Shown here: positions 24,921 to 33,666 of the stretch, piece after piece | Position numbering within the stretch: position 1 is the stretch's first letter | Layout of the letters: every line of letters begins with the position of its first letter | Assembly: GCF_012676905.1 (NCBI RefSeq) | Contig: NZ_CP051428.1 | Coordinates: forward strand, 4,461,001 to 4,525,000 | Length of the DNA: 64,000 nt | Origin: Paenibacillus albicereus | Lineage (GTDB): Bacteria > Bacillota > Bacilli > Paenibacillales > Paenibacillaceae | Reading direction: 5' to 3' | Notes under the pieces: generated by a model | The model's input: only the letters and a program-made list of their open reading frames with translations | The model's database searches: none | Told to the model about the DNA's origin: nothing | Position numbers and translations under genes: made by a program

Positions 24921-25472
24921 ATGCCGTCATCCATCTACGACTACTCCGCCGTCAGCATGTCCGGAAAGGAAGTCTCTCTCGACCGCTACAAGGACAAGGT
25001 GCTCCTGATCGTCAACACGGCGAGCGAGTGCGGCTTCACGTTCCAGTACCAGGATCTTCAGAAGCTGTACGACCGGTACAAGGACCGGGACTTCGTCGTC
25101 CTCGGCTTCCCCTGCAACCAGTTCGCGGATCAGGAGCCCGGCGACAACGGCGCGATCCATACGTTCTGCACGCTCCGCTACGGCGTGACGTTCCCGATGT
25201 TCAACAAGGTGGACGTGCGCGACGCCGGCGCCCACCCGCTGTTCGCCTATCTGTCGGAGGCGCTGCCGTTCGAGGGCTTCGACATGCGCCACCCGGTCGC
25301 CAAGATTCTCGTTCCGCTCATCGAGGAGCGCCATCCGCACTACATGCCCGGCAACTCCGTCAAATGGAACTTCACCAAGTTCCTCGTCGACCGGCAAGGC
25401 CGCGTCTCGCAGCGGTTCGAGGCGACGACCGACCCGCTCGACATGGAAGCGAGCATCGAGGCGCTGCTGTAA
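24921..25472 (+). CDS. Glutathione/thioredoxin peroxidase family protein (Gpx/BsaA type)
   Basis: 183 residues, ATG preceded by ACGGAGG. The peroxidatic Cys is in IVNTASECGFTFQYQDL, with the catalytic Gln in GFPCNQFADQEPG and Trp-Asn in SVKWNFTKFLVDR, the full Gpx tetrad. Bacillales members use thioredoxin rather than glutathione, so it probably detoxifies hydroperoxides with Trx. Followed by a DUF5680 gene 88 bp downstream. Confidence 0.93.
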   Translation: MPSSIYDYSAVSMSGKEVSLDRYKDKVLLIVNTASECGFTFQYQDLQKLYDRYKDRDFVVLGFPCNQFADQEPGDNGAIHTFCTLRYGVTFPMFNKVDVRDAGAHPLFAYLSEALPFEGFDMRHPVAKILVPLIEERHPHYMPGNSVKWNFTKFLVDRQGRVSQRFEATTDPLDMEASIEALL

Positions 25473-25560
25473 CGCTGCTGCAAGCTCTCGACTCGACAGA
25501 TCGCCCAGGCTCCATTAAGATGGAGTCGATTTGAATTCCAATCTTTTACAAGGAGAACGA

Positions 25561-26031
25561 ATGCCTATGACTGCCGATCCGACACCGCTCGCCCGCTTCC
25601 TCCATGAAGCCAAGACCCGCGCCTACGCCGCTGGAGGAGCTCCCGCGGCTCCTTCGCGCCCGGGATCGAAGGACTACCCGTACGAGCAGGTCGAGTTCCG
25701 CTACCTGGACAGCTATGTCGGCGAGCTCGACTTCGCCGGCCAGGAAATCGTCTGGCGGAGCGGCGAAGCCGTCTGGGCGATGAATTATTACGGCCATACG
25801 CTCGTGCCCGAGCCGGACTTTCCCGAGTTCCTGCTGGAGGCGCTCCGCGCGGCTCCGGCCGAAGCGCCGCTGCGCGGGCCGGCCTTGTTCGAGTCCGATC
25901 GCTTCCGCTACGCCTGCTCCTGGGAGGGCGGCCTGGACCGGTTCGAAGGCCGGGAAGAAATCGTTCGGACGGACGGAACGCCGATCTTCCGGCTCGTCTT
26001 CCACGGAGGCGCGATCCGGCGGGAACCATAA
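25561..26031 (+). CDS. DUF5680-like protein
   Basis: 156 residues from ATG 25561 (AAGGAG upstream). It contains LARFLHEAKTRAYAAGG at the N-terminus, then QVEFRYLDSYVGELDFAGQE and AVWAMNYYGHTLVPEPDFPE. This order is typical of an uncharacterised family (DUF5680), sometimes found fused to XRE-type DNA-binding domains; no HTH is present here. Cytoplasmic, function unknown. It ends before a strong terminator. Confidence 0.8.
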   Translation: MPMTADPTPLARFLHEAKTRAYAAGGAPAAPSRPGSKDYPYEQVEFRYLDSYVGELDFAGQEIVWRSGEAVWAMNYYGHTLVPEPDFPEFLLEALRAAPAEAPLRGPALFESDRFRYACSWEGGLDRFEGREEIVRTDGTPIFRLVFHGGAIRREP

Positions 26032-26062
26032 GGCATGGCGCTCGTTGGAGCGGCAGCAAGCA

Positions 26063-26104
26063 AACGAGACGAAGCCGAAGGAATTCCTCCGGCTTCGTCT
26101 CGTT
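26063..26104 (+). terminator. Intrinsic terminator
   Basis: AACGAGACGAAGCCG ... CGGCTTCGTCTCGTT stem followed by ATGTTT; closes the DUF5680 transcript. Confidence 0.85.
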
Positions 26105-26625
26105 ATGTTTCCATGCGGCCTTGGCCTCAGCTAGCAGGAGGCAGAGCCATGCGATGCGGCTTGGCGGTCGGCCGATAGGCGACGTTCCGAGCTTACGACG
26201 CCTGGAACGCTTAGCGGCTCTTTTTTCGCGCTTTTGACAGTCTAACGACGGAGCAGGGGCTTAGACCGCTGCAACGCCCTCGGTCAGCTTGCTTGGCGTG
26301 ACTTTTTCACCGCTAAGCGTACCGCATGTCGTTAGGTCCGGCTGCGTCCCGTTTGGAGCCTGTCAACGCGTTGATTCGTCGTCAGCTTCCTGGCTTCCGG
26401 CAAATAGGTCGCGTGCACGACGGAACTGCCGCAGCAATCACTCCGTATGGCGAGCTCCTGCTGACGAATTTGCTGCCGACGGGCCTGCTGCCGAGACTCC
26501 ATGCCGCCCCAGCCTGTTCGCCCCTGTCCGGGCCATGCGATTTTCGACAGGATGCAGCAGGTGCCGGCGGCAGGTCCTGGAGTCTCTGTTTTTGCACGTG
26601 CTTAACCTTCAGCGGCATTCATTGT
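26105..26625. repeat. Intergenic region with three related inverted/direct units
   Basis: No gene. Unit A (about 26190-26219) reads TTACGACGCCTGGAACGC then TTAGCGGC. Unit C (about 26310-26336), on the opposite strand, reads TAACGACATGCGGTACGC then TTAGCGG, so A and C form an imperfect inverted repeat. Unit B (about 26250-26280) is a looser copy in the A orientation with TAACGACGGAGC and CTTAGACCG. Confidence 0.55.
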
Positions 26626-28749
26626 TTACAGCCGGAAGGAAAACGAAACGGTCGGATTCGACGCGCTCACCGTATAGGTTCGGTTCGCCCCGCTTTCCCA
26701 GACGGCTGCTCCGGCGCCGTCTTTTTTGATCGCCTTGAACTGGATGCTCGCTCCCACGGGCAGCCTGGCCGTGACGGTCCAGGTCGGATAGGCCGCAGAC
26801 GAGCCGGGCCCGACCGCCTTGGCGGCATCCCAGCTGCCCAGCTCGGGAATGCTGCCGGCGATGAACACGTTCTGGCCCATGACCGTCGTCGCGTTCTGGA
26901 TCGTGAACGTCACCTGCACGAGGCTCTGGTCCGGCTTGGCCGCGCTGACCGCGCCGTCCTTGATCCAGGCTTCTCTGCCGGAGACGGCGTAGCCCGGCTG
27001 CTGCGCCGCGGGCAGCTGGCTGCCGTTCGAGCTGAAGATGACCTTGGCCTGGCTCCAGGAAGGGATCGCATAGCGGTACCAGCCGCCTCCCTCGTCCGTC
27101 ATCGCCGTCCCCGGCCAGGCCGGACCGGTGCGGACCGGGCTGACGCTGTCGTCATAGTAGTACACGCTCGGCGCGCCCCAGCCGCTCGGCTTGTAGAAAT
27201 GGACGACCAAGCCCGCCGCCGGCGTCTGCGTCGGCACCGGCGTCGCGCTCGGCGTGGCGCCCGGAGTCGCGGTCGGGCTTGGCGTCGCGGTCGGCGTCGC
27301 GGTCGGGCTCGGCGTCGCGGCTCCGTCCGGGTAGAGCACGGCGATCTTTCCGCCGCCGAGGGTGCCCGTGATGCGGCCTCCGGTCACCGTGAAGCTGCCG
27401 CCGCCGGAAGCGCGGTTCGCATAGGTGCCGCTCGCCAGGTTCGTCGGCGAGTCGATGCGGACCTCTCCGCCGAGATTGACGATGACCATGCCTTTCGTCC
27501 CGCGCTCGACCAGCATCGTCTGGCTTCCCTGGGTACGCAGGTACTCGCCTTGACCGGCCATCGCGTTGTGGAACTTGTTCACGGCGACGACGTCGGCGTC
27601 GCGCCACAGCCCGCGTCCCGGCTGGCCGAGCGGGCTGCCGAACTTGCCGCTGCCGGCCGGGCGGTCGAAGAACAGCGACGTCGTCTGCGCCCGCGCCGCG
27701 ATCAGCGCCCAGCCCATCTTCAGCTGGTAGTCGGTCATGCCGGTCGACTCGCTGCTGTCGTTGGCGTACGTGTCATGCGACTCCACCCACGTGACGAGCT
27801 TGGACGGGCTGACGCTTCCGGCCTGCAGCGGCTGGGCCAGCGCCAAGTCCGGTCCGCCTCCGAAGCCGACCGCCCTCCGCACCTCATGCCCGTAGCTCGA
27901 CGCCGTCAGGCTCATGTAGCTCGCATACCCGGCAAAGTTGTCGGCGCCGCCCTGAAGCACCTCGCCGTAGACGAACAGGTCCTGCCGGTTCGTCAGCGAG
28001 CCGAGCACGCGCGGCCAGAAGTTCGTGCCGCCCGGGTCCTCCGGCAGCTCGATATGCTTGGCGGCGTCGAAGCGGAATCCGTCCGCCCCGAGCGCCACCG
28101 CATCGTTCAGGAACGAGATGATCTTGTCCTGCAGCCCCGGATTGCCGGTGTTGAGGTCCGGCAAGCCGATGCCCCACTGCGTCACCTGCCAGCGGTCGTT
28201 CCAGTTGTCGACGCCGCGCGCCTCATGCCAATAAGAGGCATTGGTACGGATGTCGGGATCGACGTTCGCCGCAGGCGTGTAGGTCAGATTGCCGCCGCCG
28301 GCGTTGCCGGTATGGTTGGCGACGACGTCGACGATGATGTCGATGCCGTACTTCTCCGCTTCCGCGCACAGCTGGCGGAACTGCTCGCGCGTGCCGAGCT
28401 GCGCGTTGCCGATCGCGAAGTTCGTCGGCTGATACAGCACCCACCACTGGCTGCCTGCCGTCAGCGGCTCCTTGCTCCCCTGGATCGGGGACGTCTGGAT
28501 CGACTTGAAGCCCGCGGCCGCGATCGCCGGCAGCTGCGCCTTGATGTTGTCGAACGACCAGTTCCACGCATGAAAGATGACGCCGTCCTTGGCGTCCGCC
28601 GGCAAGCCGTACTCCTGCCCCGCCGCTGCGGCCGTTCCGGCGGCCAGTCCGCTCGGCCCTCCGGGAGCGAGACCCGCCCCGGCGATCGTCTGGAGCAGCA
28701 GCGCGCCGGCCAGGGCGGCTCCCCAGCGGGTTTTAACCTTGTTGAACAT
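26626..28749 (-). CDS. Secreted GH13 alpha-amylase with CBM26-like and CBM20 starch-binding modules
   Basis: 707 residues from ATG 28749 (AAAGGAG upstream). Signal peptide about 1-42. The GH13 barrel has VDVVANHTGN, GFRFDAAKHIE (nucleophile Asp), FVYGEVLQGG (acid Glu) and VTWVESHDTYAND (third Asp). After the C domain a TPSPTATPTATPSP linker leads to a CBM26-like module (VHFYKPSGWGAPSVYYYD) and a C-terminal CBM20 (VTFTIQNATTVMGQNVFIAG, ELGSWDAAKA). It hydrolyses alpha-1,4-glucan outside the cell. The promoter has two cre-like sites. Paralogue of the next gene. Confidence 0.95.
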   Translation of the reverse strand: MFNKVKTRWGAALAGALLLQTIAGAGLAPGGPSGLAAGTAAAAGQEYGLPADAKDGVIFHAWNWSFDNIKAQLPAIAAAGFKSIQTSPIQGSKEPLTAGSQWWVLYQPTNFAIGNAQLGTREQFRQLCAEAEKYGIDIIVDVVANHTGNAGGGNLTYTPAANVDPDIRTNASYWHEARGVDNWNDRWQVTQWGIGLPDLNTGNPGLQDKIISFLNDAVALGADGFRFDAAKHIELPEDPGGTNFWPRVLGSLTNRQDLFVYGEVLQGGADNFAGYASYMSLTASSYGHEVRRAVGFGGGPDLALAQPLQAGSVSPSKLVTWVESHDTYANDSSESTGMTDYQLKMGWALIAARAQTTSLFFDRPAGSGKFGSPLGQPGRGLWRDADVVAVNKFHNAMAGQGEYLRTQGSQTMLVERGTKGMVIVNLGGEVRIDSPTNLASGTYANRASGGGSFTVTGGRITGTLGGGKIAVLYPDGAATPSPTATPTATPSPTATPGATPSATPVPTQTPAAGLVVHFYKPSGWGAPSVYYYDDSVSPVRTGPAWPGTAMTDEGGGWYRYAIPSWSQAKVIFSSNGSQLPAAQQPGYAVSGREAWIKDGAVSAAKPDQSLVQVTFTIQNATTVMGQNVFIAGSIPELGSWDAAKAVGPGSSAAYPTWTVTARLPVGASIQFKAIKKDGAGAAVWESGANRTYTVSASNPTVSFSFRL

Positions 28750-28933
28750 CAATCGATCTCCTTTGCCAATGGGATGAATAAGGTCGTGCAGAGGCTGACG
28801 CCGTCAGCCGGCCAGGCTCCATCTCCCCCTCTCCGCCCTGACTGCCCAGTCCGTCCTGTCCGGAGCGGATAAGCCCTTGCGGGACAGCAGGCGGAGGCCG
28901 GCTCCCCGGGTCGGACTCGGCGGTCAACGCTTC

Positions 28934-28992
28934 TGCGCAAACGCTTGCATTTTGTGCCTCCTCATTATGCAAGCGTTTGCAACACCTGTCAA
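28934..28992 (-). promoter_or_regulatory. Promoter of the secreted amylase with two cre-like operators
   Basis: On the minus strand TTGACA (28987-28992), 17 bp, CATAAT (28964-28969). One cre-like site, ATGCAAGCGTTTGCAAC, fills the spacer (28967-28983). A second, in the opposite sense, lies just downstream of -10 (28934-28950). The two share a perfect 14-bp inverted repeat, GCAAACGCTTGCAT / ATGCAAGCGTTTGC, 16 bp apart. This placement predicts strong carbon catabolite repression by CcpA or a related LacI-type regulator. Confidence 0.8.
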
Positions 28993-29012
28993 GATTCCTT
29001 TCCGCCCATGCG

Positions 29013-29059
29013 AAAAGACGGTCCCGCAGGCCTATGCGCCTGACGGGACCGTCTCTTTT
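29013..29059 (-). terminator. Intrinsic terminator of the membrane-anchored amylase gene
   Basis: AAAAGACGGTCCCG / CGGGACCGTCTCTTTT stem about 90 bp after the stop of the gene at 29150, isolating it from the next promoter. Confidence 0.85.
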
Positions 29060-29149
29060 GGCTGATCGCTGCCGCCCGGGCAGGTCTCGAGCGGCGCCTT
29101 GGGCTGGACCCGGCGCAGCCGTCCGCCGGACCGGACGCGGGCCGCCGCG

Positions 29150-30586
29150 TCAGCGCTGCAGCACCGCGATCGCGCCGGGCGCGAGGCTGCCGGCCAGCTT
29201 GCCGCTGGTGACGGAGAACGTGCCGCCGCCGGATGACTTGCTCTTGTAGCTGCCGGACGGCAGCGCGGTTTCCGCTTCCACTTCGGCGGCCGATGCGCCG
29301 GCGTTGAGCAGCACGGCTCCCTTTTCCCCGCGCTCGATCAGCAGCACGTCCGGACCGAGCGCCATCAGCCGCTCGCCCTCGCCCGCCATCGCGTTGTGGA
29401 ACCGGTTCAGCGCCGCGACGTCCGGGTCCAGCCACAGCTCGCTGCCCGGCTCTCCGATGCGGGCCGCGAACTTGCCCCCGCCCGCCGGGCGGTTGAAGAA
29501 CAGCGGATTCGAGCCGGCGCGCGAGGCGACGATCGCCCAGCCGAGCTTCAGCTGCGCGTCCGTCATCGCGGTCGATTCCTCGCTGTCGTTGGCATACGTG
29601 TCATGCGATTCGACCCAGGTCACGAGCTTGGACGGATCGACTCCGCTCGCCTTGAAGTCCTCCGCCAGTGCCACATCCGGCGCTCCGCCGAAGCCGACCG
29701 CGTGACGCACCGCCTCGCCGTAGCGCGAAGCGGTCAGATGCAGGAACTCGGCATACGAAGGGTAGCGGTCCGCGCCGCCCTGCAGCACCTCGCCGTAAAG
29801 GAAGAGCCGGTCCTTGCCTTCCAGCGAGCCGAGCACCCGCGGCCAGAAGTTCGACGGCGTCCGGTCGTCCGGCAGCTCGATGTGCTTCGCCGCATCGAAG
29901 CGGAACCCGTCCGCGCCGAGCGCGACCGCATCGTTCAGGAAGGCGATCACCTTGTCCTGCAGCGCTTCGTTGGCCGTGTTGAGATCCGGCAGGCCGATGC
30001 CCCACTGCGTCACCTGGCCGCGGGCGTTCCAGTCGAGCACGCCTTTGGCCTCATGCCAGAAGTCCGGATTCGCGAGCAGCTCCGGGTCGACGTTCTTGGC
30101 CGGCTGATGCGCCAGCTCTCCGCCGCCCGCGTTGCCCATATGGTTGGCGACGACGTCGACGATGATGCTGATGCCGTGCTTCTCCGCCTCCTCGCACAGC
30201 TGCCGGAACTGCTCCCGCGTCCCGAGCTGCGAGCTGCCGATGCCGAAGCCGGTCGGCTGGTACAGAATCCACCACTGGCTGCCGTCCGTCAGCGGCTCCT
30301 TGTTCGGCTGCACCGGCGATGTCTGCACCGACTTGAAGCCTGCCTCGGCGAGCTCCGGCAGCTTGGCCCGGATCGCGTCGAACGACCAGTTCCAGGCGTG
30401 GAAAATGACTCCGTCCTCCGTCTTCTCGGGCAGTCCCCCGAGCGCATCCGCATCCGCATCGCTGGAAATCCTCCCGCTCATGAAGCCGGCGTAGATGACG
30501 CTGAGCAGGACCAGCAGCAGGATGGCACCGACAAGGGCGAATGCCCAGCGGGGAACCTTCTTCTCTTGTTCTTGGGTTTCGTTCAT
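29150..30586 (-). CDS. Membrane-anchored GH13 alpha-amylase
   Basis: 478 residues from ATG 30586. A cytoplasmic N-terminus (MNETQEQEKKVPRW) and an uncleaved-looking anchor (AFALVGAILLLVLLSVIYAG) precede a GH13 catalytic domain nearly identical in layout to the neighbour: VDVVANHMGN, GFRFDAAKHIE, FLYGEVLQGG, VTWVESHDTYAND. It ends after the C domain with no starch-binding module. It probably trims oligosaccharides at the membrane surface. A tandem duplicate of the secreted enzyme with a similar promoter. Confidence 0.93.
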   Translation of the reverse strand: MNETQEQEKKVPRWAFALVGAILLLVLLSVIYAGFMSGRISSDADADALGGLPEKTEDGVIFHAWNWSFDAIRAKLPELAEAGFKSVQTSPVQPNKEPLTDGSQWWILYQPTGFGIGSSQLGTREQFRQLCEEAEKHGISIIVDVVANHMGNAGGGELAHQPAKNVDPELLANPDFWHEAKGVLDWNARGQVTQWGIGLPDLNTANEALQDKVIAFLNDAVALGADGFRFDAAKHIELPDDRTPSNFWPRVLGSLEGKDRLFLYGEVLQGGADRYPSYAEFLHLTASRYGEAVRHAVGFGGAPDVALAEDFKASGVDPSKLVTWVESHDTYANDSEESTAMTDAQLKLGWAIVASRAGSNPLFFNRPAGGGKFAARIGEPGSELWLDPDVAALNRFHNAMAGEGERLMALGPDVLLIERGEKGAVLLNAGASAAEVEAETALPSGSYKSKSSGGGTFSVTSGKLAGSLAPGAIAVLQR

Positions 30587-30768
30587 GGCGGTTCGTGTCG
30601 TCCCTTCTGACCCCTGTCTAAAGCTTCTACTGGACAGCATATCCAATGGCACGCTGCGATGGCAAGGCGGTCGCCGCCGGCGGAACAAAGTTTGTCCGAT
30701 CCGCCCGGCTCGCCGAGGGCAAGCGTGCGGCGCCGAGCAGGCTCCGCGCCTAAGACAGGCTAGTTGCG

Positions 30769-30823
30769 CGCAAACGTTTTCTTTCGCCTCATCATTATGC
30801 GGAGCGGCAGGCCGCCCTGTCAA
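30769..30823 (-). promoter_or_regulatory. Promoter of the membrane-anchored amylase with one cre-like site
   Basis: On the minus strand TTGACA (30818-30823), 18 bp, CATAAT (30794-30799), then a cre-like AGAAAACGTTTGCG (30769-30782) shortly downstream. The CATAATGATGAGGC segment resembles CATAATGAGGAGGC of the sister promoter, so the two control regions share ancestry. Confidence 0.7.
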
Positions 30824-30929
30824 CCGCCCTTATACCGGCCTCGGGCTCCAGAGCCTTGTCGCGACAGCAGCCGAGCGAAAAGGCTCGGCTCGCTCCGGCT
30901 CTGCCGATCTCCTTCTCATGGCGGAAGAC

Positions 30930-30961
30930 AAAAAAACCTTCCCCCGATCGGAGGAAGGTCT
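30930..30961 (-). terminator. Intrinsic terminator of the MerR-family gene
   Basis: Minus-strand GACCTTCCTCC / GGGGGAAGGTTTTTTT hairpin with a T-run, 25 bp past the stop codon. Confidence 0.8.
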
Positions 30962-30985
30962 GAAAATGCCCTCGCCGCGCCTGCC

Positions 30986-31711
30986 TCAGGCGCGGTCCGC
31001 GTAGACCGCCATCGCGTCCTTCATGAACGCAGCCAGCCCTGCGCCGAAGCGGTCGATGCTGGCCGTGAAGCGCTCGTCGGCGACGTACATCTCGCCTAGC
31101 TGGCGGAACATCTCCGGCGAATAGGCTGTGAACCGCTGCAGGAACGCGTACCACTCTCCGATCGCCGCCTGCGCTTCCTCCGACTCGGGCGGCAGCTCCC
31201 GCAGCGACGCCAGCCGGCGGTACAGCGCGTTCATCTCCTGCTGCCCCTGCTCGCCCATCGCTCCGGCCTGCCCGCTCGCCTCGTCGACGGCCTTGTCGCC
31301 CCAGCGCTCCCGCGCTTCCTGCTCGTGCGGATTCGACCCGAAGTCGAACCCTTCGAACCGTTCTCTATCGCTCATGTCCCTCTCTCCTCGTTCATGCTGG
31401 ATGGTCCGCTCGACGTTGGCGATCAAGGCGTCCAGGCGACGCCGCTTCTCCAGCAGCAGGTCGCGGTGCAGCCGCAGCGCTTGCTCCTCGCGGTAGCCGG
31501 GATCGTGCAGGATCGCCTTGATCTGCTTCAAAGGGAAGCCGAGCTCGCGGAAGAACAGAATCTGCTGCAGTCTCTTCAGGTCGCGCGGCGAGTACAGCCG
31601 GTAGCCCGACTCGGTCGCTTCCTCCGGATGAAGCAGCCCGATCTCGTCATAATGATGCAGCGTCCGGACGCTCACCCCGGCCAGCTCCGCCGCTTCCTTC
31701 ACCTTCAGCAT
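30986..31711 (-). CDS. MerR-family regulator with TipAS antibiotic-recognition domain
   Basis: 241 residues from ATG 31711 (GGGAGG upstream). The N-terminal MerR DNA-binding domain is KVKEAAELAGVSVRTLHHYD, GLLHPEEATESGYRLYS and DLKRLQQILFFRELGFPLKQI. A long dimerisation helix and a TipAS domain (MNALYRRLASLRELPPESEE ... RFTASIDRFGAGLAAFMKDA) follow. Homologues such as TipAL and Mta activate multidrug-resistance genes on binding drugs. Divergent from the PCYCGC lipoprotein gene. Confidence 0.9.
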   Translation of the reverse strand: MLKVKEAAELAGVSVRTLHHYDEIGLLHPEEATESGYRLYSPRDLKRLQQILFFRELGFPLKQIKAILHDPGYREEQALRLHRDLLLEKRRRLDALIANVERTIQHERGERDMSDRERFEGFDFGSNPHEQEARERWGDKAVDEASGQAGAMGEQGQQEMNALYRRLASLRELPPESEEAQAAIGEWYAFLQRFTAYSPEMFRQLGEMYVADERFTASIDRFGAGLAAFMKDAMAVYADRA

Positions 31712-31850
31712 CTGTTCCCCGCCTCCCTTCCGCCTCAGCATAAGGCCTCACGCTGCGTGAGGGTCAACCGTTTTTTTTCGGGACGAGGAGCCTTTGTATG
31801 TTATAGTGGAAAAAAAGCTCATCCGCCAAAGGAGGCCATCCGTTCCCGCC

Positions 31851-32354
31851 ATGATTCCGCATCGTTCTTTCCTGCCGTCCCGCCTGCGCCGGCTGCTGCC
31901 GCTAGCCGGTCTCGCCCTGCTGCTGCTGCTCGCCGCCTGCAGCGGAGGCACCGCTCCCGCTGTCGAAGGCAACAGCGAGTCCGGCTCCCATGCCGGCCAT
32001 GCCGACCAAGCCTCCGGCGACCTTCGCGAGGAGACGGCTTCGGCCGATACGCTGCCAAAGTTCCTCGACGCGCAGCCGGAGCAGATCCGCATCGTCTATG
32101 CCGCTTCCGCCAAAGCCTCCGAGCTGCTCTCGACGATGCCGTGCTACTGCGGCTGCATGGAGAGCGTCGGGCATAAGAGCAACCTGAACTGCTTCGTCAA
32201 CGAGCTGCGCGAGGACGGCTCCGTCGTCTGGGACGACCATGGCACCCGCTGCGGCGTCTGCCTGCAGATCGCCGCCGAGTCCATCTCGATGATGACCGAA
32301 GGCAAATCGACGGACGAGATCCGCCAGACGATCGAGGACATGTACGCCGCTTGA
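31851..32354 (+). CDS. PCYCGC-motif lipoprotein
   Basis: 167 residues from ATG 31851; the AAAGGAGG site is about 15 nt upstream, rather far, so a start shift of a few codons is possible. Signal peptide with lipobox LLLLLAAC (Cys30), a short His-containing linker (SGSHAGHADQ), then the family motif MPCYCGCMESVGHKSNLNC and RCGVCLQIA. The six conserved Cys suggest metal or heme-associated redox chemistry on the outer face of the membrane. Members are uncharacterised. Confidence 0.88.
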   Translation: MIPHRSFLPSRLRRLLPLAGLALLLLLAACSGGTAPAVEGNSESGSHAGHADQASGDLREETASADTLPKFLDAQPEQIRIVYAASAKASELLSTMPCYCGCMESVGHKSNLNCFVNELREDGSVVWDDHGTRCGVCLQIAAESISMMTEGKSTDEIRQTIEDMYAA

Positions 32355-32646
32355 GGAGCGACAGGGCGCATGCCTCGCGGGGCAGCGCAGCCTGACGTCC
32401 ATAAGGACTTTTGATCGCCGCTTCCCCTCCAGTGTAGCCGACCCTTCCCCGCTTGAAAAGTTCCTCCCGACTTCGGTCGCGCACGGCGCGGGCCCGCCGA
32501 TATGGCTCGCGCCATGAATGCCGTCCTTGCTCGGATGGCGGGAGACCGGCCGTTTTGTAATGGGAATGACATGTCCCGTTCAGGCTCTTTTCAGCTTCGG
32601 GCTCTATACTAAGTGCATGACCCCCCTTTGAATATAGCAACGCCTT

Positions 32647-32683
32647 GGGCCCCCGGCTTTCAGCCGGAGGGCCGCTTTTTTTT
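32647..32683 (+). terminator. Intrinsic terminator
   Basis: GGCCCCCGGC / GCCGGAGGGCC stem then eight T. Nearly 300 bp after the PCYCGC gene. Confidence 0.8.
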
Positions 32684-32728
32684 GGAGCTTCGGCTCCTGG
32701 AGCTGCCGTTTCCGAGCGCAGGCGCGCG

Positions 32729-32762
32729 AAAAGGCTTCCGCCGCTTTCGACGGAAGCCTTTC
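32729..32762 (-). terminator. Intrinsic terminator of the DUF4309 gene
   Basis: AAAAGGCTTCCG / CGGAAGCCTTT hairpin 13 bp past the stop codon of the gene at 32775. Confidence 0.8.
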
Positions 32763-32774
32763 TTTCTTCGGCCG

Positions 32775-33362
32775 CTAGAGCGCCTTCGGGATCAAGTTGA
32801 CGTGATCCAAGTCTTTGCCTTTGACGTCGTTGAAGATGAAGTCGAGCTGGTAGTCCCCGCGCACGTAGCTGAGCTTCTTCTGCTGCTTGCCGGCCGACGT
32901 GAAGACGGTGGACGCCTGCGGCATGAACCACTTCTGGACGAGCAGGTCGCGGGTCATGCCGCCGATGTTCGTCTGGCGCTCGACGTTCGTGCCGAAGTAG
33001 CGCATCTCGGCGACGACGTTGTCGCCGTCGTAGCGGAGCGCGTAGCCGGGATGGCCCATCTCGGCATGATAGACGTCGAAGCCGTTCGCCGTCTTGCGCG
33101 GCTCCGGCGCCTTGCCGATCGCGTCGATGACCTGCTGGCGGGTCGTCTCGCCGATCGCGAAGCCGTTGAAGTCCGGGAACTGTCCTTGGAGCGCCGGCTT
33201 GTACATCGCCATCAGCTTCTCCGCGGCCATCTTCGAGGCCGACGCCGCTGCGGCCGGCTTGGCCGCGGCATGCGCCGCCTCCTGCGGGAGCGAGGCTCCG
33301 AATCCGGCGACGACAGCCGCCGCCAGCACCGAGAGGGCGGCTTTTCTAACGTTGGTGGTCAT
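32775..33362 (-). CDS. Secreted DUF4309 (YjgB-family) protein
   Basis: 195 residues, ATG preceded by AAAAGGAGG. Signal peptide KAALSVLAAAVVAGFGAS with cleavage probably near AHAAA, then an Ala-rich stretch and the DUF4309 domain: GFAIGETTRQQVIDAIGKAP, YALRYDGDNVVAEMRYFG and LDFIFNDVKGKDLDHVNLIP. The family occurs widely in Bacillus and Paenibacillus; its role is unknown. Monocistronic with its own terminator. Confidence 0.85.
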   Translation of the reverse strand: MTTNVRKAALSVLAAAVVAGFGASLPQEAAHAAAKPAAAASASKMAAEKLMAMYKPALQGQFPDFNGFAIGETTRQQVIDAIGKAPEPRKTANGFDVYHAEMGHPGYALRYDGDNVVAEMRYFGTNVERQTNIGGMTRDLLVQKWFMPQASTVFTSAGKQQKKLSYVRGDYQLDFIFNDVKGKDLDHVNLIPKAL

Positions 33363-33618
33363 GAGGAACGCCTCCTTTTGGTTCTATTACCCATCCACGG
33401 GACGATCGGCCCGCTTTGGAGTAAACATTTTAGTTATAAATAATTAACGTACATGGATTCAGACGGAGCGAGCTGCGGAAAGGTTGCAGATGCTGGGCCA
33501 GACCAGGGAGCCGAGAGCGCCTTGAATCGCGGGAATCCGGGGCTTCGGCTCCATCAGGGAGCGGAGAACGCCTTGGCTTGATTCCACGGAAGGCGGCTGC
33601 ACCGGCGATCCTTCATTG

Positions 33619-33662
33619 AAAAAAAGCGCCCCGCCCTGCACAGATGCAGGGCGGGACGCTTG
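33619..33662 (-). terminator. Intrinsic terminator of the carbohydrate operon
   Basis: AAAAAGCGCCCCGCCCTGCA / TGCAGGGCGGGACGC stem directly after the GH5 stop. The T-run lies on the minus strand. The 33363-33618 stretch upstream holds no other recognisable element. Confidence 0.85.
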
Positions 33663-33666
33663 TTCC

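Larger units (their letters stand above)
32355..32774. other. Intergenic region with a possible small transcript
   Basis: No gene. At 32605-32610 a TATACT-like -10 is followed about 40 bp later by a strong plus-strand terminator (32647-32683), while no plus-strand gene ends here; the nearest plus gene stops at 32354. The arrangement could encode a very short RNA. A separate minus-strand terminator lies at 32729-32762. Confidence 0.35.

Noticed and set aside
26326-28872. 848-codon plus-strand frame
   Set aside because: Antisense to the secreted amylase, whose catalytic motifs, signal peptide and promoter are clear.
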